Of a stretch of DNA of 50,705 nt, positions 10,897-24,000 are shown piece after piece (the stretch's first letter is position 1; every line of letters begins with the position of its first letter). The stretch is from Chalciporus piperatus (lineage: Eukaryota; Basidiomycota; Agaricomycetes; Boletales; Boletaceae), in contig JBBPTG010000178.1 in NCBI GenBank assembly GCA_038093975.1, positions 1 through 50,705 of the forward strand, in the 5' to 3' direction. The translations under genes and the position numbers were made by a program. The notes beneath the pieces were generated by a model. The model did no database searches and was not told where the DNA came from. It saw only the letters and a program-made list of their open reading frames with translations.

Positions 10897-11787
10897 ATGA
10901 TGGAGCAGACCAAGCGGCTGGGAGACAAAGGGCAGGCCGGCCGGAGCACAATGAAGAAGAGACCAAGGGCTCAGTCGGCATCAGAGGAGCCAAAGGTGAA
11001 GAAGGTGAAGCCAAGTGAGTTCATAGGTCATTCAGGTCTCTATGTGACGTTAACATAGTCTACCAGCCCCAGTGGTCGAGGTCCCGACCTTCCGGCAGGT
11101 GATCTTGAAGGTCGTCAGAGAGCAAGGACACCTTCCAGGTGTCTTGGCGGTCTCTCGTCCTTCGAGCGAGTCGACCGACTATGCCGAATGGAGGGACTAT
11201 GCACTCAGGCGGAGGGCGCCATCCATCCCTCGGCCGCTCGCTTCGACCAAATGGAGGCTCGCTTCTCCAAGCTGGAGTCAGGGCTTTCGGTGGTATCCCA
11301 GCAGGTCAGCGGGATGTCGAGGGTGTTGGAAACAGTCAGGCAAGTACAAGCCGTCGATCATCGTCCATCACCGGCCGCGTCGTTTGTCTGGCAACCTCGC
11401 CCATCTCCCTCTGCCTCTCTCCCCCTTCGCTCCCCCTCGGCTTCGGCTCCCCCACGATCCGCTGTGTCCCGCTCGCCCTCAGTGGCTGCACACCTCCCTG
11501 CGCCCGAGATCGTCGCTGAGGCCAGCACGGTCACTTTGGAGGCCGACCCGACTCTGGACTCAAGGCCAGTCATTGAATCTAGTGACCAAGGGACAGCCGC
11601 ACCGCCGGCCGACACCAACACAGAGCCTGACATGGGTACAGCCATGCAGGCTTTGTTCCAATACCCGTCCCAGCCGTCCAGTCCGGCCGCTGAGTCAGAT
11701 GACCGTCCATTGGGCGAAGATCGTGATACCACTGACAAGGTTCCCTCAGGGGATGATCAATCAGAGCCGATGGACACTGAGGAGTGA
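10897..11787 (+). CDS. Basic-to-acidic coiled-coil protein of unknown function
   Basis: Unrecognised. The ATG at 10897 begins a Lys/Arg-rich exon (MKKRPRAQSASEEPKVKKVK), a likely nuclear localisation signal, ending at the donor at 11015 with acceptor AG at 11065-11066. Two frames are open after the intron: one reads VVEVPTFRQVILKVVREQGH, the other joins smoothly to RFDQMEARFSKLESGLSVVS, a heptad-like helix, then a Ser/Pro-rich region and an acidic C-terminus ending SEPMDTEE. Reaching the second from the first needs a one-base shift at about 11190-11230 or a splice I did not resolve, so the gene may be damaged. It is convergent with the AT-hook gene, whose stop lies 123 bp beyond. Confidence 0.5.
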
Positions 11788-11909
11788 GGGCAGGGCCAAT
11801 GTATATCATCGTTATCTTGTACTGTATATACATCGCAATAGAGTGTTTTCTTTGCAGTCCATTCAAAACGCCTACTTAAGCAGTCAAGTCTGAAAGAAAG
11901 AAACCTAGA

Positions 11910-14589
11910 CTAGGGTCTCTTTTTGGTAGGTGTTACTACACCATCGTCCTTGCGAGCTGGAGTCTTCCTTGGTCTACCTGACCTGCGAGCCGATGCCTCA
12001 GGGACTTTATGGAATGTTTCATCGGCCGCACCCTGGATCAAATCGTCATTTGTCAGTCAAGCTCAATATACACATATGTGCACTGCGGCTGCCCTGAATC
12101 CTTCTCTTTGCGAACTCTCTTGGTGAGCCTGTCATCGGCCGACGAATCGGCGGCTGAACCATCCTCTTCAGTCAGAGGACGTTTATTCTTCCTACCCTTT
12201 GTTGAAGTTTTCTCCTTCCTGTCATCGGTGGCACCCTGGGTCACATTGTCATTTGTCAGTCAAGCTCAATATACACATATGTCCACTTACCTTGTCAGCC
12301 TTGAATGCGGCCGGCTGCTTGTCAGCCTTGGTTCCAGCTGGCTGCCTTGAATCCTTCTCTTTGCGAACTCTCTTGGTGATCCTGTCATTGCTCGACGGAT
12401 CAGGGACTGAACCATCCTCTTCAGTCAGAGGACGTTTGTTCTCTCTACGGCCCTTTGAACCTTTCTCCTGGACCCTTGGCTTAGGAGGCTGGGGTTTAGC
12501 CTTAGACTTAGGGTCCAATGGCTGAGGCTGTAGCTTCGGCTGTGGCTTCGGCTTCGGCTTCGGCTTCGGCTGGGACTCTGAGTTAGACTTTATGAGATAA
12601 AGTTGTTATGTATTACCCCGTCAGTCCCCTGAGACATTTTCTCCTTGGATGCTGACTGTTCCTTGTAAACCTTGGACGGTTCACCTTGTTTGGTTCTGAC
12701 ATCATGCCAGCTGGAAGGGGCTGGGGTCTTTCGGGATGCAGTACGATGTTGATCGAAAGCTGGCAAATCTGTCGGCCGATTAGCATGCTCTCATCAATGC
12801 CAATGCTGCATGGACCCACTGTAGTCCCCCATTTCATTGTCTTCATCCTCCTCGGCCGATGACACATCAGACATGATGGGTACCTCTTGTGCTTTCCCTT
12901 TCCCCTTTCCCTTGGGAGTCTGCACAGAGACAAATTCATTGTCAGTGAGTTCTGGCGAGGGAGCTCTCTGACGACTCTGGAGCCGTTTGCTCTTGTCTAG
13001 CCGTTTGCTCTGGTCATGTGTTACCTGGAATCCCCCTTTCGCCCCTCCCACCTGACTCCAAGCAAATATCGGCACCTTCCTGGCCTGCTGTCTGCTCTGC
13101 CAGAAACTAAGCAAGCTTTCGACTTGCTTTTGCCTCATCTTCGATGGATCAATCATCACAAACCCTTTCGGCAGATAGTCCGCATGGATGAAGGCGGCTT
13201 GTCGTTTAGCCACCTCGCCAAATGGGACCTTGGCCTTGTGGCTACCCGACTCTAGTCCTGTCGACCTGCTCAGCCGAGATCCATTCAACATCGGCCGACT
13301 CACTGTAATGAGCAGTCAAGAAGGCTCGCACCACATCCTTCATCTGGTCAAGGTTCATCAGCTTGATATCAGGAATGATTGGAGGCTCATTCGCTGTCCA
13401 ATCAGGCTTGAGCAACTTTATCATCGCCTCAACGCTATTCTTCTTCTTCTTCCTAGTAATGACCGGCAAGCCTTCCAAAGACCCTTCATCTTCGCTCCCT
13501 TCTTCGGCTGGCCTGTCGTTCACCCCAAAGGCTGTGTTGGCCCATTTGTTCCATTTAGGGCGAATGCTGTCCCAATGTTCAAACGGCGGGCCATTGTCCA
13601 ACTCGTCGTTGTAATCGAAGCTGAATTGTATGGTTAGCTTGAGATCGACAGCGGCCGATGAAGCTAACTGACTGAGAAATAAGGACATCGTCGTCTTTGT
13701 CCTTCCATGCACTCATGACCATGATCCGCGCTCCACAGTTCTTCCACATATCCTTAGCAAACGCAAGGACCATGTTTGGAGCTTTCTTCGACGCATTGCT
13801 GATCACATAGCCATAGAGGTCAATACCAGCCGATCAATCAGACAGTCAGAGGACCTACTCAGCTTGGACTTCGGCCGACGGCTTGTCTGCATTCCATTCT
13901 TCGACCTCAGCCTCTAGTTGCTCCCTGTCGTCCTTGGAAAGTGATTCCAGGAATTTAGTGATGCCAGCCTGCCAATGCTTGATCATCCCCTGGGACCCCC
14001 GCTTCTCCTGAAACTCGTGTTCGATGATTGTCATCACCTCTTCTTTGTTCCTTCGGGATACGACTTTGCGGGCCGTCCAGCGCTGACTATACTTTGGCTT
14101 GTCCTCGGCTCGTTTGCGAGACTTGCTGTACAATCATAATGTGTATTGCTAGTGTATTGTTGCAATCAACATCTCAGGGCTTAAAACACTGGATTCACTC
14201 ACATTTTTGCGGTATTTGAAAGCCTCAAGTCCAAGCCCCTTGACAGACTCGAGCTCAGCTAACCTGCCCCACATATTCTTCATGATCAACGCCTTCTTGG
14301 CCTTCTCTGAATTTTTCCAAGGCGTGACGAACTCCGCCATAATAGCCAACTCTTCCTCTGAAAATTCCGTCAGCCGCTTCTTCGGCTGGTTCGGCCCATC
14401 TTCTGCTTGCTCAACATCCTCCTCGTTAGGGTTCTCTTCCTCGGATTCATCCTCTGCCAGAGAATCTATATTACCGTCACCTGGGTGGTCTATATCACCC
14501 GGTTCCTCAGAGTCATGATCGCTGGAGGGAAGGTCCTGCTTATCATAGGAACGTTCAGCCGTCGTTTGGGTGGCAGACTTCATGACCAT
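11910..14589 (-). CDS. Putative KDZ-associated nuclear accessory protein with acidic, NLS and AT-hook-like segments
   Basis: Minus-strand gene, head to head with the KDZ transposase (437 bp between the ATGs). Exons can be chained with consistent phase: 14589-14203 (acidic stretch EEENPNEEDVEQAEDGPNQ and the helical FSEEELAIMAEFVTPWKNSE), then segments with RWTARKVVSRRNKEEVMTII, APNMVLAFAKDMWKNCGARI, NKWANTAFGVND, VEAMIKLLKPDW and VAKRQAAFIHADYLPKGF, a basic/acidic segment TPKGKGKGKAQEVPIMSDVS, then a Pro-Lys repeat region and two near-identical blocks with NKRPLTEEDG and KRVRKEKDS, and finally RRSGRPRKTPARK, an AT-hook-like motif, ending at TAG 11910-11912. Introns are 50-60 nt with GCTAAC/GCTAAT branch sites. 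The splice near 12600-12630 is short and uncertain, so the region could be two genes (12794-14589 and 11910-12720). No known domain recognised. Its position suggests a helper for the KDZ transposon. Confidence 0.6.
12057..12470. repeat. Tandem duplication of an exon-intron unit in the accessory gene
   Basis: Two blocks about 200-250 bp apart share GAACTCTCTTGGTG, ATCCTCTTCAGTCAGAGGAC and CAAGCTCAATATACACATAT. In protein terms the block with NKRPLTEEDG and TKRVRKEKDS is present twice, together with the adjoining intron. The duplication doubles a candidate nuclear localisation signal. Confidence 0.75.
12530..12578. repeat. GGCTTC hexanucleotide repeat
   Basis: Short run of GGCTTC/GGCTGN units coding on the minus strand for an alternating Pro-Lys stretch in the accessory protein. 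Confidence 0.75.
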
Positions 14590-15025
14590 CTTTCTGTTGC
14601 TTCAAGTGCAAGAGAAACAAATCCTGGTGTCAGTGCAGTCAGGAACCTTGGTTGCTGGTCATTGGCTCCTTCAGTGTGATAGGTCCCAATGATGTCGGCT
14701 CTGGGTCAATTTATCAGACATCTAATATATGTCCGAGGACGTCGGGTGTGAAGCTGCCAATCAGACACTTGTCACCTTTCAGCCATGTCTGCATCTTACA
14801 TCGTCCTGATGACGTCGGATAAGAAGCTGTCAAGATATCGGCTAATGCATCTGATGTCAAGCGGCTGTTGTTCGGAGGAAGGATCTGATGGCTCTGACGT
14901 ACAAATGCTTCCGCGAGTGATCAAAGGCTCCGGCCCGTTCATCTTGTCACCTATGCCCCTGGGTGGCCTGAAATATGCTAACCTGCCAATGAGGCAAACA
15001 TTATCACCAAGTATCCGATTGTACA
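14590..15025. promoter_or_regulatory. Divergent intergenic region between the accessory gene and the KDZ transposase
   Basis: 436 bp between the two start codons. It must hold both promoters. A CATCTGATGTC(A/C)-like motif and GATGTCGG/GACGTCGG recur (about 14692, 14738, 14811, 14852). No convincing TATA box. The shared region would allow joint expression; that is inference. Confidence 0.4.
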
Positions 15026-18000
15026 ATGGTCAAGCCCAAGATCGAGAAGGCCACACCATGGACCCCAGTGCAAGAGGTCAAGTTTCTCAAGAAGGGATCA
15101 AAGATCAAGATGGTCAAGCTCACCCCGCCAAGCCACAAGAGCAAAAAACACAAGGCTGCTATCCCTCAATCATCACCTCAGATGCCGAGACTGGAAATGC
15201 CACTGGATCGTGGCCTCACACCAAGCACTGCTGATCGGATGTATGACGCAGCTGATGGAGAGTATGTTCTGCCTTCTTTGAAACTACCAAAACCCAAGGT
15301 ATGCTCGGCTGTGTGGGTGCCCAGATTTAATGACTGAGTGTATTTGCATAAGACCCAAAATGATTATTTGAGGGAGTCCCTGGACATGAAAGATAAATAC
15401 CTCGCTGCTTGGCTGGATATGGAGGCGCCTTCTGAGAGAATTTGCAAGATCTATCAGGGAGGCAGAGTGTATAAGTGCCAGGACTGTTTTATGCAACCGG
15501 TCTTCTGCACAGGTTGCTGCAGAAAGCAACACGAACAACACCCTCTTCATAGGGTGTTACAATGGACCGGAGATTGTTTTGAGGAATTCACACTCCATTG
15601 GGTATGTCGTTTGAAGCACTGACAAATCGGTCAATGACAGACTATTCGCACAGACAGAGTTGGAACTCCATCTGGGACATTTAGGAAGTCCCTGTCTCTA
15701 CCTCCAGTCACCTTGGAGGACGAGGCTTGGGAGGATGATGATGTTGCCCATCGGCCGGCTCATTTACAGCCTCCGGCTGAGCCAGGCTTTCTCCTGGTCA
15801 TAGATATATCTGGGATACACTATGTGAACATGAGATTTTGCAACTGTCCAGAGGCCGATGCAGCTCATAAACAGCTCTTTCTGGCTCAGCTTTTACCTTC
15901 CACCATCAAAGAGCTGAGCACTGTATTTACCTTTCGGCTGCTCGACGACTTCATCCGAGACAATCTGGAATGTGGCACCTCTCCTTCAAACTACTTTAGC
16001 AAGATTCGGCGGATAACATCCAATGCATTCCCACATTTGGTGCCTGTGGGTGGCTTTATTGCTCAGCCAAAGCCCAGCCTGTTATGATCTCTCACAACAC
16101 ACGGCGGGGACTTAGGTCACACTAGACCTTGCGAAGGATATGCTGAGTACTAAAACTTAATGATGGTGAAGTCACAAATGGATTAGACTGGGGTCTGTGA
16201 TAAGTACAGGGCTACTTATATACTATTGAGAAGTGCGCACAGACCAACAGTCAAATAAGGAAATCACAAAGGAAAAGATAGATAAGGTAAATGGGACGAT
16301 GATAAGAAAAGGTACCAGGCACGGATTAGGGTCTAGGCCATGACATCATTGCTGACTCATCTAAGTCTGGACCTTTGTCACATGACCTGATTATGTAATA
16401 GATTACATAATGCTACAGGGCCTACCGGAGCGAATAAAGATGAATCCGGCTTGACCTTTAAGTTGTAGACAAAGTCCAGTGTTTGAATACTGTTGAAGGC
16501 AAAAGTTTGAAAAGTTTTTAAATACTATAACACTATCCCCTCTCTAGGAATCGCATTCCAGGCGATTCTGCAATTTGCGCTCAGGAACCTCTGTCAGATT
16601 TTCGTATTTTTGAAACAAGGCCGAGAAATTTCCCATGGTCATGTTAATGCGGCGTGGGGCAGACGGGTGCTTTTTGTGAAAAGCTTTGACAGCTTCGGGT
16701 GCATTTGACAAATGCGCTGCCTTTTCCCATGTGTGGTCCGATATGTCCCAGCCTTTCCAATGAACCAGGTACTCTAACTGTCCTTGTTTAACCTGAGACT
16801 TCACTACGTAGTCCACTTCGTACTCCTCTTCTCCTTCTTGGTTGACTATTACCGTATCCGGAAGACGGACCGATTGCCCTTCCAACGGTTCTCGAGTCGG
16901 TTTGACTCGTTTGACGTTAACCGTGGGATGTATGTGCATGGAATTAGGCAAGTCGAGTGTAACTGCATTTGGAAGGACCTTCGTGATCTGATAAGGTCCA
17001 ATCCAGTTCTGCGTTATCTTTTTGGAAGGATAGGGAAGTTTGAGATTGTCCGTGGATAACATAACGAAATCTCCGATTTGATAATCTGGAGCTTCGGACC
17101 GATGCTTGTCTGCTTGCTCTTTCATCCGGTTCGGAGTTTCTTCTAATGCCTGCTCAACTTCTTTGTGTGCCTTTCCACATTTTTCTAAAAATGCCCCAGC
17201 CGGAGATAAATCGCCTTCAAATCCCATGCATGGGAAGTAGTTGTGTGTGATAGCGAAGGGGATCGTTCCGGTGGCGGTGGAGAGGGAGGAATTGTGATGG
17301 AACTGTGCTATCTTCAACCAATCAGCCCATTCCGTTTGTTGTTTAGCCACGTAAGCGCGGAGATACTGCTGGAGTTCTCGGTTCATATGCTCCGTTTGGC
17401 CATCGGTTTGGGGATGATAAGCGGTTGACAGCTTCTGTTCTATTCCTAGAAGGGTGCAAAGCTGCGAAGTAAACTCCGATGTGAATTGCGGTCCTCGATC
17501 TGAAACAATCGAAGAGGGAAGTCCGTGTCTACACCAAAAATTGTCTCTAACATGAAGGATTGTAAGTAATTTAGTACGTAAGGAAATAGGAACGAAAACT
17601 TTGTTTTTGTCATTTTTAAATACTATAGATCCCTCGTCAAAAATGAAGCCATCTACTGTATCATTTTTTATTTTTTCTGATTCGTTTTGTATTTCGTCAT
17701 AAATAGGTGAAGAAAGAGTAACCATATTAATGAACACAGAAGCAGGAAGTACAGTAATGTTTTTGTTATGGTCGGGATCTGCTTCTCCGTGATCTTCTCG
17801 ACGAGATAAAGCATCAGCCCTTCCATTTGTAGCACCAGGTTTATAAATAATAGAGTGATTATACTCTGAGAGCAACACATTCCAACGTGCTTGACGTGGG
17901 CTCAGAGTTTGGGGAGATTTCCAATATTCGAGATTCTTGTGATCAGTCCAAATCTCGAAATGTTCTCGACCCATTAGATAATGTCTTCATTCCTGCAAAG

Positions 18001-21000
18001 CCTGAATGACAGCTAGAAGCTCCTTGTCATAAACCGGGTAGTTCTTCTCGGCAGAACTGAAGGAATGGGAGATGAAGGCACAAGGCCTCCAGAGGCCATC
18101 ATCGCATTTAACCGAGAGCATAGCTCCCGTTGCAATATCACTAGCGTCCGTTTCTACTCTGACTTCTTTAGAGCGGTCAGGATAAGCTAAAAGCAGAGCG
18201 GTAGTGAATTGCTGCTTCAGCTTGTCAAAAGCTTGCTGTTGCTCCGGTCCCCACTGGTATGGTGTGTCCTTTTTGGTAAGGTCATTCAAGGGACGAGCAA
18301 TGTCAGCGAAACCCTGAATGAAGCGTCGATAGAAGTTAGCCAATCCTAAAAAGGACTGAACACCCTTCAACAGAGTTGGCGCCGGCCAGTCCAAAATAGC
18401 CTGCATCTTTGAAGTGTCCATCTCTACGCCTTTCTGGGAGATAACCATTCCCAGGAAATCTACGGATTCTACTGCAAAACTGCACTTTTCTGGTTTTACG
18501 TAAAGATCGTTCTCTCTGAGATGTTGCAATACGGTTTTAACTATCTCTAAGTGCTCTGCTCTAGTTTTTCCGAACGTAAAGATCATGAGATCGTCGATAT
18601 AAATAATCAAAACTCCATGTAGATCGCTAAACAGATCGTTCATCATCTGTTGAAATGTAGATGGAGAATTGGTAAGTCCGAAGTACATAACGACTGGTTC
18701 GTAAGCGCCGAATGGAGTAACGAAAGCCGCTTTCCATTCGTCGCCTTCTTTTATTCTAACATTATTATAGCCCCAACGTAGGTCCATTTTTGTAAACATA
18801 TCAGCTCCTTTGAGCTGGTCGATAAGTCCGGAAATGAGGGGAAGAGGGTAAGCATTCTTGACAGTTCCCTCATTTACGTGACAATAGTCCATAACTAATC
18901 TCTTTTTACCATCCTTTTTTGGAATAAAGAATACAGAAGATGTTTGAGGGGATTTCGACGGACGAAGATATCCTTTCGATAACTCCTTATCAATGAACTT
19001 TTTGATGTCATCTAGTTCCTGTTCGGACATCGGAATCACCCGACCCTTCTTGGGAACGAAATCAGGCTTGAGATCTATTGTGTGGTCCCACGCCTTTCGG
19101 GTAGGCATACGCTCACTCTCTTGCTCTGAGAAGACGTCTAAGTACTCGTGGAGTTCTACTGGGACTTTCTCGGTGAGCCCCGCCTCAAACACTCGACAAA
19201 TAGAAAAAGACCGATTCAAATGATAATTAACTACTTTGCACTGATCTGTACAGCGTGTGAATCGTACTTGTTTGGCTACCCAATCGATTTCAGGGTTGTG
19301 CCTTTCAAGCCAATCATAGTCGATGATCATATGATGTGTGCCAAGTACAGAAACAAAAGCGTCCATATGCTCAAAATGTCCTTTGTGTCCCAAAACAAGT
19401 GAAACCTTGTGAGTGACACCGCCTATCGCTCCCTCTGAGCCGTCGGCGTTGTACACTGGAATAGAAAAAGGAAGTTCTTCCAGTGTCAAACCATGTCGCT
19501 CACAGAACGATTTATCTATAAAAGTTTCGGTTGCGCCGGAATCCAACAGAGCGGCAAACTCCATTTTCTTCCATTGCTCCCCTTTGTCGTACATAATAGT
19601 AATAGCGAGATCCAGCTCGTTTTTCCGATTCTGATTCCTTACATGTATTTTTGATGGGATTTCTTTTTTCGAATAATTTACCTTAAGGGAATTAAGCACG
19701 AATTGTTTTACTTCTGTCGCCACGCCTTTAAGGGACGCCCTTTCAGAAGAAGAAGAAAAGTTATATATAAACGGAACATGAGGCCCGGTACTAATACAAC
19801 CATTGGGTAAACTAAGTCCATGCCTTTGAGAACCCATCCCTCTCATCGGCTGCTTTCTTTTAAAGCCTTGGCTGCCTGTGCCTTAGCTTCTGACTCAATG
19901 CGGTCGCGCCAGTACGCTTCCGCTTCTTGGTTTGTATATGCCGCTTGATGCAACATGTAACTTGTGCTGGTGGACGGACCAGCGGGATAGGGGGAAGATT
20001 GGGGAGGGTAGGGTGCAGGGATGGTACCTGCGAAGGGCATCTGCCGGTTGTCAAACAGCAGGGAAGTTTCAACATATTGTTGCGAATAAGGGTCCCACAT
20101 AACAACCTGTCTCTGACACGGCCTTTGGGGCTTTGGGCACGCGTTTGCAAAGTGACCTGGTTGGTCGCAATTGAAACAGTTTCCCCGAACGGGGGATCTT
20201 GGCATTTGCTGTGCCGACAGATCCACCGGGGCTCCACGACCTGGCTGTGTGCCAGTGGGAGTGAAACGGGGTGCTGCATACGAAGCGGGGGGACGCGGAA
20301 GAGGGCAAGATGCAATCGGGTAACGAGGGGGAAGGTACAGATAAGATGAAGAAGGCCTTGGCGCTTGAGCTGGTGCCTGGCGAACTGGTGCACCACATTC
20401 TACGACGATACGCTCGAAAGTACGACCTAGCTTTCGATAGGTATCTAGCGTATCGTGGTAGTTTTGCTCATCAACATCGGTGTTGATTTGCGCTTGGTAA
20501 TAGATTTTGTAGTCTATTGCCTTCTTCAACAGCTCTTTAGCATGAGCATCTGCTATTTCCGCTTCTGCCTTCAACAACTCAAACTCTTGGACGAAGAGAT
20601 CCACAGGTTTCCCAGCTTGCTTCAACGCTTCTAATTTCCTGAGACTCTCATGAGCGAGAATGTCTATCTGGAAATAGTCCTTGAGGAGTTTTGCGAACAC
20701 TATCCAATTTGGCCATGCTGCCAAGCCCATCGGCGTACGATCCGGGTCTGGAGCCAATGGATTTTCTTCTGTAGGAGGAGGCGGTGGCAAAAGTTCAAGT
20801 CGAGACCAGGTCTCGATCATCATTTGTGCATAGCCGGCCGCCTTTCCTTCTAGTCGTGAGAGGACAGCGAGACAGCGGACCTTGTTATTCTTCCATGTAT
20901 GGACGGACTGCCAGGCATTCACCTGCGCCCACCATAAATGGAACTTGGATTGATCATCATCCCATTTTCCCGGGTCGGCAACCTTTTTGGACACAGAGTC

Positions 21001-24000
21001 CGAATTGTCTGAAATGAGCGCCTTCAGAGCGGCGGTGAGGGCGGTGATGGGATCGACTGGATCTACCATTGGGGATTCGGGACGAGGAGTAGGAGGTGGA
21101 GAGCTTTCGGATGACGATGGAAAATGTTGTGGGGGAGATCTGTAACCTTGATCTTGTGGTTCCTGATCGTTTAACTCTTCTGACATATATCCTTACCGAA
21201 CCCTATCTTCCAAAGGTTCTCTGGGCACAACAGACACGAGGACGAAGGAAGTATTTTTTGGAGTGGAGATAATATCTGCGACGCTTATCGGAATCTTTGC
21301 AGACCTTCTGAGGAATTTTCCCAAGATCTGTTTGGATTTTACACATGCACTACTCTCGAACTTCTATTTTTCGAGCAGCAGCAAAGAACTATCATAATAC
21401 AATATATTTATTTTTGTTTTCTATTTTTTACCTCGGCGGTGCTGCCGGCTTACGTTTCTACGTATGACTTAGCCAAGGGGGCGGCAATGCACTGTTCCCT
21501 TGTCGTCCTTCGCAATTGGGCACGACCCCAATTCGGTCTTCGAACAAAAGCTAACGTACGGAGGGTAACAGAGACGGGGCACTAAAGGCTGGCCCAATAG
21601 AAGTGAAATGCCAGAAGGCGAATGTGTGACGTTACGGGTGATCACACGAACCCGAGTTGTGTCTACAGTCAGAGGGCTAGCGCGTGAGCGGACCCCAAGA
21701 CGTTTCGAACAATCAAAGAACCACTAGTGCACTATGGGGAGCAGCAACATTATCCTTATTTATGACGGCGGACAACCGTATATGCAACAGTGGACGGAGT
21801 TGTTTTCTCCTGTGTGTCACGTACGCAAACGATGCTTATAGATCTACTCTTTAGCCCTAGAGTCCAGGCGGTGTGTTCAAGTCTAATCCAAGTGTTATGA
21901 TCTCTCACAACACACGGCGGGGACTTAGGTCACACTAGACCTTGCGAAGGATATGCTGAGTACTAAAACTTAATGATGGTGAAGTCACAAATAGATTAGA
22001 CTGGGGTCTGTGATAAGTACAGGGCTACTTATATACTATTGAGAAGTGCGCACAGACCAACAGTCAAATAAGGAAATCACAAAGGAAAAGATAGATAAGG
22101 TAAATGGGACGATGATAAGAAAAGGTACCAGGCACGGATTAGGGTCTAGGCCATGACATCATTGCTGACTCATCTAAGTCTGGACCTTTGTCACGTGACC
22201 TGATTATGTAATAGATTACATAATGCTACAGGGACTACCGGAGCGGATAAAGATGAATCCGGCTTGACCCCTAAGTTGTAGACAAAGTCCAGTGTTCAAA
22301 TACCGTTGTAGGCAAAAGTTTGAAAAGTTTTTAAATACTATAACACAGCCGAAGCCGAGCTAATGGTGATAACAGAACCGATATCGAGAGCTCATCTGTG
22401 CCGCTCGACTGTGGAGGCTGTTAAAGCTGCTCAAGTGGAATGGATATGGGCATACCAAGGGGTCTCCTGGATTGAGTGCTCTGGCTTTGTTCTGTCTGGC
22501 ATGCCCTCAGCCAGGGATCAACATGGACATTAATTGTGTTGGGGGAGTGGCTCCGTGAGTGTATTAGCAACCTTGACCAATGCACTAGCATCTCATGATC
22601 CTAAAGGTGGATGATCACCCGAACCATCGTTATGGACGGCAATTTCAAGGCGGAGCATTTGCCTGACAAGAGGCCTGATGACCAAGTATGGCTGATGCCT
22701 GGGACAGGGTTTATGATAGAAAGCCAGAGATACAAGGAGTACCTTGAAGTCACAAATCATCCCGTCGAGGTATTGACATTTTGGCTTTCAAAGACATTGC
22801 TGACGGCGTCGGGCAGAAGTCGAACTGTAACAACCATCGAGCAGTCAATCAGGCCAATGCCAACCGACAAAAGTTAGAGGCCACAGGAATCGGGGGGTGC
22901 GCGTGTGCCAGACATGGATGCTTCATTCCCCATGCAGTGGTGGACTTCCAGGTAACAAGTTCGGCCGCCGGCCGAGAAACATATGCATTGACCACAATGA
23001 CAGGCAGGTCAATATGGATTATGCATTGGCACATGCATTGGAATACAACATGGCTGGCATTCTAAGGGTGATCCTCTTCTATGACATCAATTGCCAATAC
23101 ATGAAGCGGCTGAGGCTGCGGCTCAAGGGCAACGAATATGTCAAAATACCATCGGCCGTGGAGTTGGTGCCAGGGATAGGCATATGGCATGTGCATGGTC
23201 ATCAGGCTGAATGTTTCCAGAGATACGCACCCAACTTTATTCGAGGGGCAGGGCGGGTGGATGGGGAGATAATCGAAACCTTATGGGCAAACTTGAACAT
23301 TGTGTCCCCATCCACAAGGGGAATGAGCAGCCCTCACAGACGGGAATTGCTGGACTTCCAAATGGCCGACTCCAACTTTGTCAAAATGATAAGGATGGGT
23401 GGGTGACCTGCATTCTGTAATGACAGATCGCCTAACGCCTCGGATTTGTAGCTCAGAGTCTCAAGAGAAAACACAAGCAAGCAGTCAAAGGGCTTGTCGA
23501 AGCCGAGAAAGCTTTCCAAGAGTTGGATGATGGCATTCCAGAGGCGGAAAGAAATGAGTGGCAAGCTTTGGAAGATCAGGCTCACAGAAAGAGAGTGAAG
23601 GACCCGACGGCCATGGACGTCTACGAGGTGCATTTGAAAAAGGTTTGTGGCCAGTCCTACTGAGCCGAACAGAGTCTATCAAATTGATTGGAATCCCAGC
23701 ACCATCGGCCAAGGCAATCGAGCTTCAGCTGCTACAGAGTAGTCAAGGTGGCAGAAATCAGGCAGTGTCATTGATCGCACGCGGTATGCAGCTACAGGAG
23801 ATGAAACTCGGTTGGGCATCAGAGAGCCGCAGGCTTCCGATGCGGCCGACTGAACAACAGCAATTGGTGATCGCCCGAAAGAAGGAAAGGTTGGCTGGGC
23901 TTATCCATGCTTTTATTACAGAGACAGCCGCATTCTGGGGGGATGTGGGAGAGTCAAGCGATCTGGAAAACGATCTGGAGCAAGAAGCGACCAATGCGGC

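Larger units (their letters stand above)
16080..22345 (-). mobile_element. Ty3-B1: 6266-bp Ty3 chromovirus with both LTRs and target duplication CAGCC
   Basis: Read on the minus strand: LTR, primer-binding site, gag, pol with chromodomain, polypurine tract, LTR. Both LTRs are 453 bp (TGTTAT...ATAACA on either strand). CAGCC is present at 16075-16079 and 22346-22350, giving a clean 5-bp duplication. By eye the two LTRs differ at about 10 positions (about 2%), so it is not very recent. Pol carries a nonsense codon and lacks part of the integrase, so the copy is not autonomous. Confidence 0.95.
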
